64,000 bases of DNA, from positions 11,886,833 to 11,950,832 of the forward strand of contig CM034415.1 of the NCBI GenBank assembly GCA_019925095.2. Direction: 5' to 3'. Made by a program: the position numbers and the translations under genes. Source of the stretch: Dendrolimus kikuchii. Its lineage: Eukaryota; Arthropoda; Insecta; Lepidoptera; Lasiocampidae. This document shows, in pieces, positions 22,401-31,333 of the stretch; position 1 is the first letter of the stretch; each line of letters starts with the position of its first letter. The notes below the pieces were generated by a model, which made no database searches, was not told the origin of the DNA, and worked only from the letters and a program-made list of their open reading frames with translations.

Positions 22401-25058
22401 TGCGGCGTCAAAAACCAGCCTTACCTTTCCGGGCTTGTTCGGGTTCGTGACGGCGAAGTGAGGTACATACCACGTGCGTCCGTTCACGACGTGGCCTTCT
22501 TCGCACGGCTCGGCGTATCCCTTGTCCAGCAGCTTGTTGACCTGGGTCGTGTACGCTTCCCTGAACTGCGGCGACCTGTCCATCTTCCTTTCGATGCCTC
22601 GCAGACGTTGTATGGCCATGTCGTAACTTGACGGCATGGAGACGACGTCCTCTCGCCAGGGCAGTCCCACCTCGAAGCGTCCATCTACCTTCCTCACGGT
22701 GTCCGAAAAGATTTTCAGAGCCCGTTCTTCTTCGGCCACAGGCTTCTTCTTGCTGGATATGCCAAGCGCGTCCATGTCGAAATGGGATTTGACCATTTCG
22801 AATAATTCATCTCGTGAGCCATCTCCTTGCCACGAGCGAATATGAAGCACTCTGTCTATTCCCTGACTCATCACCACTCCCCTGGGCGCACTCCCATGGA
22901 CGGTCCACCCCAGGAGAGTCAGGGAGGCGGCTGGCTGGTTCTTCTTACCTGCCAGCAATTTCCTCGTGACAATCAAATGCCAATTGTCAGCTCCAATCAG
23001 CACGCGTGGCTTGACGTTCTCATAGCACACGTCGTCCTCTCGCAGCGTCTTCAAGTGGCGTAGCTGTTGCACGACTTCTCGCCTCACAGAGTGGTTCCCT
23101 AAGGTGAGCTTCTTCACCGTGCGCGCTTTTATTTGATGGTAGTGCGGTTGCTCCTTACCGCGAACCGCCAGACTTACCATCCTACTCTGGGCCTCACGCT
23201 GGCTTGAGTTGATCCCGTGGATGTTCAGAGGTCGCTTCGGGCCATCTGCTCCAATCTTCGCGGCAATCTCCTCATCCACCAACGTGATCGTTGATCCCTC
23301 GTCCAAGAGCGCGTATGTGCTCACCTCCTCACCGTTGCGTCCTTTAACGGTGATCGGGCACACCTTCAGCAACACCTTCTCATTCGTGTTGGCCTTGTGT
23401 GCCGATGCCGTCATTACCGACTCCTCGTTCCTGGTCGGTTTTCCTGCCGACTCCTTCCTCTCGGTCGGCTCACGAACGGCTTCCGCGTCCTTCCGCAGGT
23501 GTAACAGTGCGTGGTGTGGCTCGCGGCACTCGTTCACCCCGCACTTCTTTGCCCCGCAACGGAACCGTTGGTGCTTGCTGCGTAGGCACAAGAAACATAT
23601 CCTGGCTTCCTTGGCCCACTTCCATCTTTCTGGCACCGTCATTGCTGCCAGTCTGCCGCATTGCGTGGTCAGGTGTCCTTCTCCACAACAGTGACATACG
23701 TCCTTTTTCTCGGCTGATGTGGTATACACGCGACGACGCTCGTTAATCCGTGGCGGCTTCGCCCTGGTTTCCCTGGCGACATTCATATCCGTTGTAGACC
23801 TCGATGGTGTCGAGTAGGAGTGTCGCATGGCTTTGTCCGCTTCACCCATCAGAAACCTGGATAGCCTCACAATCTCTGGTTCGCCTTCGCCCGTAGACTG
23901 CTCGGCGAAGTCCCACCATTTAACCTGCAGAGGCAAGCTAAGCTTGTCGATGACCTGTCTCGCAAGCATAGGGTTCAACAAGTAGCCTCTGTTGTCAACG
24001 CACGAGATGGACGTGACAATGTTCTGCAGTTTCGTGGCTAACGTATTCAGTTCGCTGGCGGACGAGCCCGATCGCGGCAACTTCTTAATTTCCTCTAGCG
24101 CGCGATCAATTATGATTTCCGGGCGACCATATGTTTGCTCCAGCGTCTTCATAATCACCGCGGGATCCGTAGCAGTGTACAACAGACCTGACACATGCTC
24201 CCTGGCTTCCCCCTTGAGGCAGTTGCGCAAACGCCCCAAGTTCTCGGCGGCCGTAAACCCATGCACGACCGTGGATTCGCGCATGGCCGCCTTGAATGGC
24301 AACCACTCACCAGGAGCTCCACTGAAGGTGGGCAGATCTTGGCACTGCCGCGGCGTCGGTCTGGTGCGGATGATCCTTTCCAAAGCGTCTGCCAGACGAT
24401 CGATGCCTCGGTCCCTCGATCTCGTCGGTGTCGGTGATCTCGCTGTTCGCGGTGTCCGGAAGGTCACGTGAGCGGCCCGGTCATTAATCTCCGCAGACCG
24501 GTCACGTGAGTCCCCATATAACTCCGTCGACCTTTCTACGACGTCACGTGGTGGTCGTGGCTCGGCGCCTCTCGTTCTGGGCGTCGACCTCTCACCTGCG
24601 TTCGGCGACTCCCCCCGTATGCGGGTGTTCTTCAGCCATTCCGTGATATGGTGTTCTGTATCCATACCTTCGTCTCCACACACGCTCGCCCTGTCTGAGT
24701 GTTCCCGTAGAGCGGCTATGTTCGCAGCCGTTCTCTTCCTTATGAGCGCGGCCTGCAGCTGGAGCTCTTCTCGGCGGATCGCAAGCGCGGCGATCTGCTC
24801 CTCTGCCTCCAACTCCATCTGCCTAATCTGGTCGGCGGCACTCACATGTGATCGCACAGACGGGGACCGTGATCGGCGTTCGGTACGATGCACGGTGTGT
24901 GTGGGCGCGATCGTCGTCTCCTGTACACCGGGCGACGCGGGTCTCGACGTAATCGGCGCAGACGCGGACGCAGAGATGTGTACCGACGGCGACGCAGGAG
25001 GTTCTTCATGTACCTTCTGTACTCTCTCTTCAGCGGCCTTGCTTCTTGTGCTCGGCAT
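19464..25058 (-). CDS. BEL/Pao gag-pol polyprotein
   Basis: A single uninterrupted ORF of 1864 codons. Domains in order: a gag region with a coiled coil and the LPTFSGAPGEWLPFK segment typical of BEL gag; two CCHC/CCCH zinc knuckles (about residues 450-510, CHCCGEGHLTTQC then CFLCLRSKHQRFRC); a retropepsin-like aspartic protease with LLDEGST (about 584); reverse transcriptase with the catalytic HYMDD box (about 1000); RNase H with FTDAS and WSDSKTV (about 1186-1260); an integrase HHCC finger near 1500, then the D,D-35-E core (VDCFGP near 1556, SDNGTNF near 1615, GGAWERL near 1661); and the C-terminal integrase-linked domain (TPNHFLIG onward). This order is that of the BEL/Pao superfamily, and the length is usual for it. 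No env ORF follows. The catalytic residues I checked are present, so the protein could be functional. The start ATG is the first in the frame. Confidence 0.92.
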   Translation of the reverse strand: MPSTRSKAAEERVQKVHEEPPASPSVHISASASAPITSRPASPGVQETTIAPTHTVHRTERRSRSPSVRSHVSAADQIRQMELEAEEQIAALAIRREELQLQAALIRKRTAANIAALREHSDRASVCGDEGMDTEHHITEWLKNTRIRGESPNAGERSTPRTRGAEPRPPRDVVERSTELYGDSRDRSAEINDRAAHVTFRTPRTARSPTPTRSRDRGIDRLADALERIIRTRPTPRQCQDLPTFSGAPGEWLPFKAAMRESTVVHGFTAAENLGRLRNCLKGEAREHVSGLLYTATDPAVIMKTLEQTYGRPEIIIDRALEEIKKLPRSGSSASELNTLATKLQNIVTSISCVDNRGYLLNPMLARQVIDKLSLPLQVKWWDFAEQSTGEGEPEIVRLSRFLMGEADKAMRHSYSTPSRSTTDMNVARETRAKPPRINERRRVYTTSAEKKDVCHCCGEGHLTTQCGRLAAMTVPERWKWAKEARICFLCLRSKHQRFRCGAKKCGVNECREPHHALLHLRKDAEAVREPTERKESAGKPTRNEESVMTASAHKANTNEKVLLKVCPITVKGRNGEEVSTYALLDEGSTITLVDEEIAAKIGADGPKRPLNIHGINSSQREAQSRMVSLAVRGKEQPHYHQIKARTVKKLTLGNHSVRREVVQQLRHLKTLREDDVCYENVKPRVLIGADNWHLIVTRKLLAGKKNQPAASLTLLGWTVHGSAPRGVVMSQGIDRVLHIRSWQGDGSRDELFEMVKSHFDMDALGISSKKKPVAEEERALKIFSDTVRKVDGRFEVGLPWREDVVSMPSSYDMAIQRLRGIERKMDRSPQFREAYTTQVNKLLDKGYAEPCEEGHVVNGRTWYVPHFAVTNPNKPGKVRLVFDAAARSDGVCLNDVLLDGPDLLQALYGILFRFREGKIAVTADIREMFLRVKIRRKDRTVQHFLWRGDDRRGIPRRYVMTSMIFGARSSPFLAHSVRNRNAEDNKETHPRAYLAITQNHYMDDWVQSFADEAEAARTIAEVREVHGKAGFELAGWDSNREHLMIDIPEEDRARQPKELGANAHPYGKTLGVLWIPETDELAFNTMMPRVPEDIRDGSRTPTKREALGMVMSLFDPLGLLSPYTVRAKITLQKLWRIKLGWDEPLPEEEAREFEEWIQDLDSIKELRLPRCYGRDEDVVNTELHIFTDASEQAYAAAAYWRFERRDGSVSVALIAGKAKVAPMKAQSIPRMELQAALIGARLAAEIRREHGFEPRDVTFWSDSKTVLHWVRNDSARYTPFVAHRLGEIGELTEPGQWRWVPTKENVADDATRIGGSILKTDDRWFVGPGFLYGPRNEWPKELPANDETTEVLVNFATDAEPFIDATRFSTYGKLLRATAYALTFIDMCRRKTKSMEARHTEEAERLLVRQAQRESFSEDYERLKRGERVKRGSRLHKLDPEYGGDGIIRLNGRIKAAPLAELVRSPPILDGAHHITRLMIRQEHEAHHHVGTEHIVNNMRQKYWILRLRPAARHVMHQCINCRLRKTAPTVPVKGDLPRDRLAAYTRPFSNCGVDCFGPMWVTIGRRREKRWGMLFTCLVTRAVHIELIASLSTDSAIMAIRRMGARRGWPKTMWSDNGTNFHGADAELRTAHARWVQEAPSYVKKRPLAWRYIDPGAPNQGGAWERLIRTVKTALHATLAEQAPKEEVLITTMAEIEHTVNSRPLTHVSVSAEDEDALTPNHFLIGSATGLPITGVTEIADRKTWFASQALADKFWTRWLREYLPTLAARDDVRRKEERVHVGDVVIIADGLLPRNVWPRGVVERTYIGPDNVVRSAEVRTKGGIFRRPVRRLIVLTKEDGSEDLRRGEDVADRITPLTSPP

Positions 25059-25180
25059 CTTAGTTTCAGTCCCGAGAAAACACTGACACTAAACACTTGT
25101 CACTTGCACTGTCACTTGCACTGTCACTTATCACTGTCACTTATCCGGGCTGACTTCGATGCACTCCTCTTGCTGTTGCG

Positions 25181-25200
25181 ATCCGGCTCGAAGGACCAAA
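25181..25200 (-). promoter_or_regulatory. candidate tRNA primer-binding site
   Basis: On the minus strand the sequence TGGTCCTTCGAGCCGGAT, preceded by a run of T, lies between the 5' LTR and the gag start. A TGG-initial 18-mer in this place fits a primer-binding site complementary to a tRNA 3' end. It ends at 25181 and begins at about 25198, 25 bp from where LTR identity stops, which suggests the true LTR edge is nearer 25200. Confidence 0.6.
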
Positions 25201-25223
25201 AAATTTTTCGGGCTTGCGGGCGC

Positions 25224-25692
25224 AGGGTCGCCCTAAATGAAACACCCCTTAGCAAATTAACTGTATATATATTTATAGACGCTGCAACAGCAACAGGTGC
25301 GATCAGTACAACTGTATCACACGGCACGTTCGAGTTTAATCGACACAACTTAGCACTAGCCCCGGACGTTACACTGAACGTAGATAGCACTAATTATACC
25401 GATTACACCGATCAACACGAGTGGCACTAATCACAATCACTGGTGGTTCACAATATCCACGTAGACACGCTGAGAGTCCGTTGGCTGTAGAGTCTTCCGA
25501 ATGCCCCTTGATCTTCCTGGTCTTCTTAGTCTTCCTTGTGTGTATATACTCTTCCTTGTGTGTATATATTTGACCGAACGAACAAGGTATACTTGGTTGC
25601 GTGGCGTGTCGTAGGCTCGCCCCGTGCTTACTAAGGTACTACAAAAATGCAGACGCTTAGCAGCTAACGGAGCGAGCTACGTATCCGCGGTA
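25224..25692 (-). repeat. BEL/Pao 5' LTR (right)
   Basis: Almost identical to 18972-19440. The outer end at about 25692 abuts 'aaagcggttaccat' of a family A retroposon, so the element landed in a pre-existing repeat. Confidence 0.9.
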
Positions 25693-25843
25693 AAAGCGGT
25701 TACCATCCCCTATGGACATTTGCAACACCAAAGGTGCTACAAATGCGCTGCTGCTCTCTTAAGGGAGACTGGCACCTGATCACTAATGCCGGAACACAAC
25801 TCAAGGTTGTTAGGGCGACATACTTTAGACCAGGGGTGGTAGG
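25693..25843 (-). mobile_element. family A retroposon half, split by BEL/Pao
   Basis: This is the middle of a minus-sense family A copy, from 'aaagcggttaccat' to 'accaggggtggtag'. The part that should carry the tail is not found on the other side of the BEL/Pao element, so sequence was lost there. Confidence 0.75.
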
Positions 25844-26599
25844 GGTGCAACTATGTTTCGGGATTCCTGAAACACAAAGTACAGCAGCATTTAAAAAAGT
25901 AAGTAAACTATCGTTTTAGTGAAAACTGTGTCGGAATAAGCTAATTTTTATGCACAACTACAAATCGCTCATGGGAAAATTCCCGCGGGATTCCCAGGAT
26001 AAAAACTAGCGCAGATTTTAATTCTAAGAATTTGCTGTCGCTCATCGAAAACCCCATCGAAATCGGCCCAGTAGTTAACAAACAAGAAATAAAAAAAAAT
26101 TACATCTTGGTCTTCATCGTTTATATAGTGTATTCCAGTTGGTTTTTTCTATAGCTTCAATGTACACAGACGGCGTTTCGAATTTTATAATTTTATAGAT
26201 AACACAAAATAAATGAAAAATGTACTAAAATTAAAAAAAAAAAACAAGCAAAAGAGGTTTTAAAACGGAATCGAACGTCGAAAGACGTTTGAAAGTAGGC
26301 ACTCTGTGCCGAATTTCGTGTTATAAACAACGCCGAATTATAAAGACGGCCGCATCCCTACCGCTTCGGTCGGTTTATTGAAGTTTGAAGTGCGGTTGCA
26401 CTTTCTAATTTGTCAATCGATACGAATTGCGCAATAACTCTTACTCGATCTTATTATTAGTGAAAAATCCATTTTAAAATTAATTGCTTTTTGTCAATAG
26501 AAAGTTGTGACATGATTGCGTTGTAGCAGTCTAATGTAGGTACATTAGACACGGATGCCACAATGCATGACGCGGTAGAAACATGCTAGAATCAGTATA
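25844..26599. other. non-coding, repeat debris
   Basis: No exon is seen. Phrases such as 'atcgaaatcggcccagtagtt' near 26055 belong to the type of dispersed repeat described for families F and G, but the boundaries are not clear. Confidence 0.4.
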
Positions 26600-26680
26600 G
26601 CTGGGGTATAGCAGACAGGTAGGCAGCCCACCTGATGAAAAGCGGTTACTATCGCCCTTGGACGTTTGCAACACCAGAGA
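26600..26680 (-). repeat. family A-related tail fragment
   Basis: An 80-bp piece ('cagacaggtaggcagcccac' through 'gtttgcaacaccagag') corresponds to the tail-proximal part of family A but is diverged from it. It lies directly next to a tRNA-derived SINE. Confidence 0.6.
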
Positions 26681-26682
26681 TT

Positions 26683-26945
26683 TCGAAGAAATTTAATAAT
26701 AATATAATCGGCAGACAAAAACACACATATTGTATATCCCCAAATTAAGCAAGTTGCGCTTGTGTTATGGGTAATATACAACGGACTACTCTGGGGCCGA
26801 TCCCAGACACCCAGACCATAGTAAATAACAGAGAAAATACGTTTCCGAAATTTACTATACCAGGAATCGAACCCAGAGCCTCTGCGTTGCAGTGAGGTAG
26901 GCTGGCAAAGGCTTAGCCCGCTCAAGCACAGAGGCCATCGTCGTT
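26683..26945 (-). mobile_element. tRNA-derived SINE (family S)
   Basis: This is a minus-sense copy of the SINE at 31334-31590. The tRNA-like head is at the right: the B box GGTTCGATTCC appears reversed near 26868-26878, and the head starts near 26940 with 'gatggcctctgtgctt'. The tail lies near 26683-26700 as 'aataataata'. The A-box region is mutated ('cttgagcgggct'). Confidence 0.75.
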
Positions 26946-27002
26946 GCTTCAATTTTATGACACCCATATAAAAAAAAGCATATTGTAGCGCTGATGGAAA
27001 AC

Positions 27003-27222
27003 AAAAATGGATGGATGCAGAAGTCGTGGAAGGCCACGACACACCTTCCACGATCAAATTGATCGTGTACTAGCAGAAGGTGATGTCAGGAGCCTTAAGA
27101 ACAGACGAGCGTGCATGACAAGAGTTATGAATGTCAAAGAAGCAAGTGAGGTGTGTAAGAATAAGCCTAAATGGCGCTCTGTTGTTCGTGCCTACCCCGC
27201 AAGGGAACTGGCGTGAAGTTAT
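27003..27222 (+). pseudogene. RTE-like LINE 3' end (family B)
   Basis: A plus-sense truncated copy starts at 'atggatggatgcagaagt' and ends 'ggcgtgaagttatttg'. The frame reads [20 protein letters not shown] and on to …RAYPARELA without interruption, but it is only the last 69 codons. Confidence 0.75.
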
Positions 27223-27239
27223 TTGTTTATGTATGTTGG

Positions 27240-27725
27240 AAAACCACGGCTGGGAGCCCATTCCAAATCCCTACGGCGCGCAAGACAAAAGTTCTAAAGA
27301 ACCGTGGCGTACAAGAGCAAAGCGGCTCTAGGAAGTGGGGATGGACGCCCAACCGATGGTGTGCTGCGGTGGTAAAAGGAACATGAAGGTATTATTCTGA
27401 ACAGTTCCTCGGAACACTCCCAATTGTAGTCGGCAGAATACGCAGAGAGACGCGAAGTCTCGAAGGCCAAGCGTATCTAAACCGTCTGTGAGTATGGGAT
27501 CCAGGTCCAGGGGATTTAGCAGGTAGGCGAGTGCCTAAACCCACAAGTGTGAGCCGTACTCCATATGAAGCATCACCAGGGCTTTGTAAAGCACAAGGCG
27601 TTGGTTTTAGAGGTACTAAACCTTTTGGAGGCAATTGTGCCTTGCCTTCAAGGTGGCCCCTGAACTGTATATCGTTTGCAATGTCGACACCAAGGATCTC
27701 AATATTCTTGGAGGCGGAGAGTATT
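27240..27725 (-). pseudogene. CR1/Jockey-type LINE remnant
   Basis: Read on the minus strand and allowing frame changes, the segment contains LYKALVMLHMEYGSHLWV, then NPLDLDPILTDGLDTLGLRD and FASLCVFCRLQLGVFRG. This order and wording match the C-terminal region of CR1/Jockey-type reverse transcriptase ORFs. Several frameshifts and stops are present, so it is long dead. The exact clade is not resolved. Confidence 0.65.
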
Positions 27726-27777
27726 CAATCCTAAAGGTTGGCAACGCATAAGCTTCGCTATTAGTGTTGCAAACACC

Positions 27778-28010
27778 TTTTTTTTATTGCAGATCAGCAG
27801 ACAGGCAGACGGCCCACTTGATGGAAAGCGATTACCATCGCCTATAGACATTTGCAACACCAAAGTTGCTACAAATGCGCTGCTACTCTCTTAAGGGAGA
27901 CTGGAACCTGGTCACTAATGCCGGAACACAACTCAAGGTTGTTATGGCGACATAATTTAGACCAGGGGTGGTAGCCGTCCAGTCGGGCAAATGCCCTACC
28001 AGCTGGCATC
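27778..28010 (-). mobile_element. retroposon family A copy, 5' truncated
   Basis: A minus-sense copy with its tail at 27778-27790 ('tttttttattgcag'), ending near 28005 in the 'gccctaccagctggc' block. It is followed at once by an opposite fragment of the same family. Confidence 0.75.
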
Positions 28011-28075
28011 TGTAGGTGACGGTAACCACTTTCCATGAGGCGGGCTGTCTGCCAGTTTTGCAGTAAAATAAAAAC
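28011..28075 (+). repeat. family A-related tail fragment, opposite strand
   Basis: A short plus-sense piece reads 'taggtgacggtaaccac' through 'ttgcagtaaaataaaaac'. It faces the copy to its left, forming a small inverted pair. Confidence 0.55.
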
Positions 28076-28117
28076 ACGGTGGGTTCCTTGTACCGTAACC
28101 CGATATGAGACGAATCA

Positions 28118-28290
28118 TTTAAAGAGATTCATATTTTTTGAAAATAATGGGGTGTTCTCGAAGACCAGCGAAAAGTATTAAAGTCATCCTCGGTATCGCA
28201 GACATATATACAGTTTCATTAAAATCGATCCAGTAGTTTTTCCGTGAAAGCGTAACGGTTACTTTCGTATTTATAATATTAATAGGATAA
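28118..28290 (+). repeat. repeat family G 3' end
   Basis: The segment ends 'gttactttcgtatttataa' followed by 'tattaatagga'. The same terminus occurs at 31150-31180 after a 'cagtagtttttatgtc' phrase. The family D element begins immediately afterwards, and 'tattaatagga' recurs on its far side (28553-28563). Confidence 0.5.
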
Positions 28291-28307
28291 TATTTTCTTA
28301 AGTTTTC

Positions 28308-28556
28308 GCGACTTGTATACATAATAAAACTACGTTTTAACGGTTTTAAGCGCGGTAATTTTATTTGATTTTGGTTATTCCGACGTTTCGGCCACTTTTC
28401 AGTGGCCGTGATCACGGAAGACAAAGATGTCAAGTGTCGACGAGTATTGTTAAATTATTGTGATCACGGCCACTGAAAACTGGCCGAAACGTCGGAAAAA
28501 CCAAAATCAAATAAAATTACCGCGCTTAAAACCGTTAAAACGTAGTTTTATTATAT
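28308..28556. mobile_element. foldback family D, short palindromic copy
   Basis: Two inverted arms nearly meet. 28308-28420 runs from 'cgacttgtatacataata' to 'ccgtgatcacgg', and 28459-28556 repeats it backwards from 'tgatcacggccactga' to 'cgtagttttatta'. The arms share 'gtggccgaaacgtcgg' and 'aattaccgcgcttaaaacc' blocks. The unique centre is under 40 bp. No protein. A longer copy with about 240 bp of centre lies at 37232-37716. Confidence 0.8.
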
Positions 28557-28689
28557 TAATAGGAGTTAGTAAACAACCAACATCAAAGTGCGATATTATT
28601 CCGCGACGTAGAGGCATAATGCGGTCAGCAATTTTTATTTCGGTTAAAACTCTTTCCGTCCAACTCTCATCCGCCGAGCAATGTGCGAT

Positions 28690-29355
28690 AAGTTTTTTTT
28701 TTTTTTACAAGGGGAAATCCGTTTGCGGACCCCCCGCCGGGGAGACTTCGGCGGGGGAGTGTGGGACTCGCCGGCTAGAGGAGCCGGAATACCCACTAAA
28801 ACCCCTTGGTGCCACCTGACGCCATGAGCCGGGGTCACGGGATATGCGTGAGCTTTTCTTCCGCGACCCCGGCTGGCGTGGGCCCACCCCAGCACTGGGG
28901 CAGGCCTCTCCGTACTCATAATTGAGAGGGGCGCGCGCGGGCACTGACGCGCCCCCTACTCGGCGGCTTTAGATGCGGGTGACGGCCTTATAGCCTCCCC
29001 TGACCGTCACCCGCGCCGCGCGTTCATGGCGGCCGGAGGTCCGTATTCCTCCGGCGCCGAGACCGGTTATTGCGGCGGGAGAGGAGCGCGGCTGCTCGCT
29101 CTCTCTCCCGCTCCGCCGCCTCCTTTGCGGACATGACGGCCTCGCAAAAGGAGGCGACGGCGTCCCATTCAGGTTGGCCCCCGACCATGGCCTGGACCAC
29201 GGCCGGGAGCGACAGGTCTGGTCCGATGTTTGCGCCGAGGACACGGCGCTCCCCATCCCAGGCTGGACACTCCTGCAGAGTGTGCAACGCCGTGTCCTCG
29301 ACGCTGGCACTGCAGTGCTGGCACCCTGACGACGACTCACGCCCTATCTGACACA
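28690..29355 (-). pseudogene. R1-clade LINE, 5'-truncated 3' end
   Basis: On the minus strand a frame open from the truncation point at 29355 to a stop at about 29024 reads …VEDTALHTLQECPAWDGE, then DLSLPAVVQAM, FCEAVMSAKEAAERERERAA and a basic tail. The Cys/His arrangement followed by HTLxECPAW and the KEAAERER motif is the C-terminal zinc-finger region of R1-clade elements. A GC-rich trailer with 'tacccactaaaa' and a poly(A) tail (T-run 28690-28707) follow. Endonuclease and RT core are missing. Confidence 0.85.
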
Positions 29356-29356
29356 G

Positions 29357-29425
29357 GTGGCCTTTTGAGTTTTCACAAGAACTCCGTTGAATGGCGTTAG
29401 TTGTAGCCTACAATACAACTGCGCG
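29357..29425 (+). repeat. family C fragment
   Basis: A roughly 70-bp internal piece of family C ('gagttttcacaagaactcc' through 'gtagcctacaatacaact') abuts the 5' end of the R1-clade fragment. Confidence 0.65.
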
Positions 29426-29665
29426 ACTATTATACGAAGACTTAAACATCAGAATTGGCTGTATGGACTAAAGATTCCTTTGCCTGCCTTTGTGGCGAAT
29501 ACAACTACTACTACTACTACTGTCATACGCATTACGCAAATGTCATTGTTTGATATGAAAATCGCGTCTTTTTCAATGCGTTGACAAGAGAGGATTAATG
29601 CTCTGTGGTCAACGCCCACTTCGACCCACCATTTGACATGGGTCGTTGTGGGCGTCGTGTTATCA

Positions 29666-29666
<1 letters not shown>

Positions 29667-29715
<49 letters not shown>
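29667..29715. repeat. (TA)n microsatellite
   Basis: An uninterrupted run of about 24 TA dinucleotides. Confidence 0.95.
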
Positions 29716-29717
<2 letters not shown>

Positions 29718-29749
29718 TTTTAATTAGCTTCAATTTTTATCATTACACT

Positions 29750-29788
29750 AGAGTTTACCCCGCGGCTGCGCCGCAGGTCAACCTCTAG
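29750..29788 (+). mobile_element. possible Helitron 3' terminus
   Basis: A GC-rich hairpin (GCGGC-TGCG-CCGC-type) is followed after about ten bases by CTAG and then T (29785-29789). A hairpin about 10 nt before CTRR at an A/T target is the Helitron 3'-end rule. The matching 5' TC end was not located, so this is tentative. The outer CTAGAG…CTCTAG pair could instead make it a simple palindrome. Confidence 0.35.
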
Positions 29789-29962
29789 TGCGTATTTCTT
29801 GTTTGAAAAGCAAGTGGTACAGATGACATTGTATTAAATTTGTATGTATTTGCCCCCGAAAGAGTCACTTCATTTTATATCGCAAACTATACCACCCCCG
29901 TCTATATGTAAACTACATAAATGACAAAACGACAAAAATGACAAAATAGATAACATGGTCCA

Positions 29963-30677
29963 AGTGAACCAAGTGGACCCAGTGGACCCAGTGGACCCAG
30001 TGGACCCAGTGGACCCAGTGGACCCAGTGGACCCAGTGGACCCAGTGGACCCAGTGGACCCAGTGGACCCAGTGGACCCAGTGGACCCAGTGGACCCAGT
30101 GGGCCCAGTGGGCCCAGTGGGCCCAGTGGGCCCAGTGGGCCCAGTGGGCCCAGTGGGCCCAGTGGGCCCAGTGGGCCCAGTGGGCCCAGTGGGCCCAGTG
30201 GACCCAGTGGACCCAGTGGACCCAGTGGACCCAGTGGACCCAGTGGACCCAGTGGACCCAGTGGACCCAGTGGACCCAGTGGACCCAGTGGACCCAGTGG
30301 ACCCAGTGGACCCAGTGGACCCAGTGGACCCAGTGGACCCAGTGGACCCAGTGGACCCAGTGGACCCAGTGGACCCAGTGGACCCAGTGGACCCAGTGGA
30401 CCCAGTGGACCCAGTGGACCCAGTGGACCCAGTGGACCCAGTGGACCCAGTGGACCCAGTGGACCCAGTGGACCCAGTGGACCCAGTGGACCCAGTGGAC
30501 CCAGTGGACCCAGTGGACCCAGTGGACCCAGTGGACCCAGTGGACCCAGTGGACCCAGTGGACCCAGTGGACCCAGTGGACCCAGTGGACCCAGTGGACC
30601 CAGTGGACCCAGTGGACCCAGTGGACCCAGTGGACCCAGTGGACCCAGTGGACCCAGTGGACCCAGTGGACGAAATG
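29963..30677. repeat. 9-bp minisatellite, about 77 copies
   Basis: The unit is GTGGACCCA, repeated almost without error. A block of exactly 11 variant units GTGGGCCCA lies together at 30099-30197, and the units at both edges are degenerate. Because 9 is a multiple of 3 and no frame gives a stop, both strands carry 265-270 codon frames (Val-Asp-Pro repeats one way, Gly-Ser-Thr the other). These are by-products of the repeat. Confidence 0.97.
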
Positions 30678-30689
30678 GACAAAACCTAT

Positions 30690-31185
30690 CCTAGTTTCCG
30701 GGATAAACTTGATATAAATCTATCCCAAAATGTATCCCATTATCCGGGATAAAAAGTATCCCTTGGGCACTCTAGGTATTCAAATTATATATGTACCGAG
30801 TTTCAGCCAAATCGGTCCAATAGTCTTTCCATAAAAGGATAACAAACAAAAAGACAAATATATTTTTATCCCTGAAATTATCCCATTTTTCGGGATAAAA
30901 AATATCCTATGTTCATTCTCGGCATCGAAAATATATATATACTGAGTTTCAGCCAAATCGGTCCAGTAGTCTTTCCATAAAAGGATAACAAACAAAAAGA
31001 CAAATATATTTTTATCCCGGAAACTATCCCATTTTTCGGGATAAAAAATATCCTATGTTCATTCTCGGCATCGAAAATATATATATACTGAGTTTCAGCC
31101 AAATCGGTCCAGTAGTTTTTATGTCAAAACGGAACAGACAGACAGACAGAGTTACTTTCGCATTTATAATATTAATAGGGATATT
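30690..31185 (+). repeat. 146-bp tandem repeat, family G type
   Basis: The phrase 'gagtttcagccaaatcggtc' recurs at about 30798, 30944 and 31090, a spacing of 146 bp, giving about 2.5-3 units. Each unit contains a 'tatcccatttttcgggata' inverted pair. The array ends 'gttactttcgcatttataa', like the family G end at 28288. Frames that run through it repeat with the same period and are not genes. Confidence 0.85.
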
Positions 31186-31333
31186 ATTTTAAAATTTGTT
31201 ACATTAATTTATATGTCTGTTTAAAATGTATACTTATAATAGTATTATTAAAATTTATTATTCGAAAGTACAACATCTGGACTATAGATGTTTGATTGTT
31301 GTTAGTATTAAGTAAAATTATGTGTGTTTATTT

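Larger units (their letters stand above)
18972..25692 (-). mobile_element. BEL/Pao LTR retrotransposon, intact coding region
   Basis: The element runs leftward: 5' LTR at 25224-25692, leader with primer site, one long gag-pol ORF (25058-19464), then 3' LTR at 18972-19440. By eye the two 469-bp LTR segments differ at only two positions (a g/a difference near 19004 and an a/g difference near 19248 against their partners), so the insertion is recent. The left outer end looks trimmed. The leader between the right LTR match and the primer site is about 25 bp longer than expected, the flanks do not match, and no target duplication is seen. The right flank is the middle of a family A retroposon. Confidence 0.9.

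Noticed and set aside
29870..30752. Long frames on both strands over the 9-bp array (Val-Asp-Pro and Gly-Ser-Thr/Gly-Pro-Thr repeats, collagen-like)
   Set aside because: A 9-bp unit with no stop is open in several frames automatically. There is no signal peptide, domain or exon structure around it.
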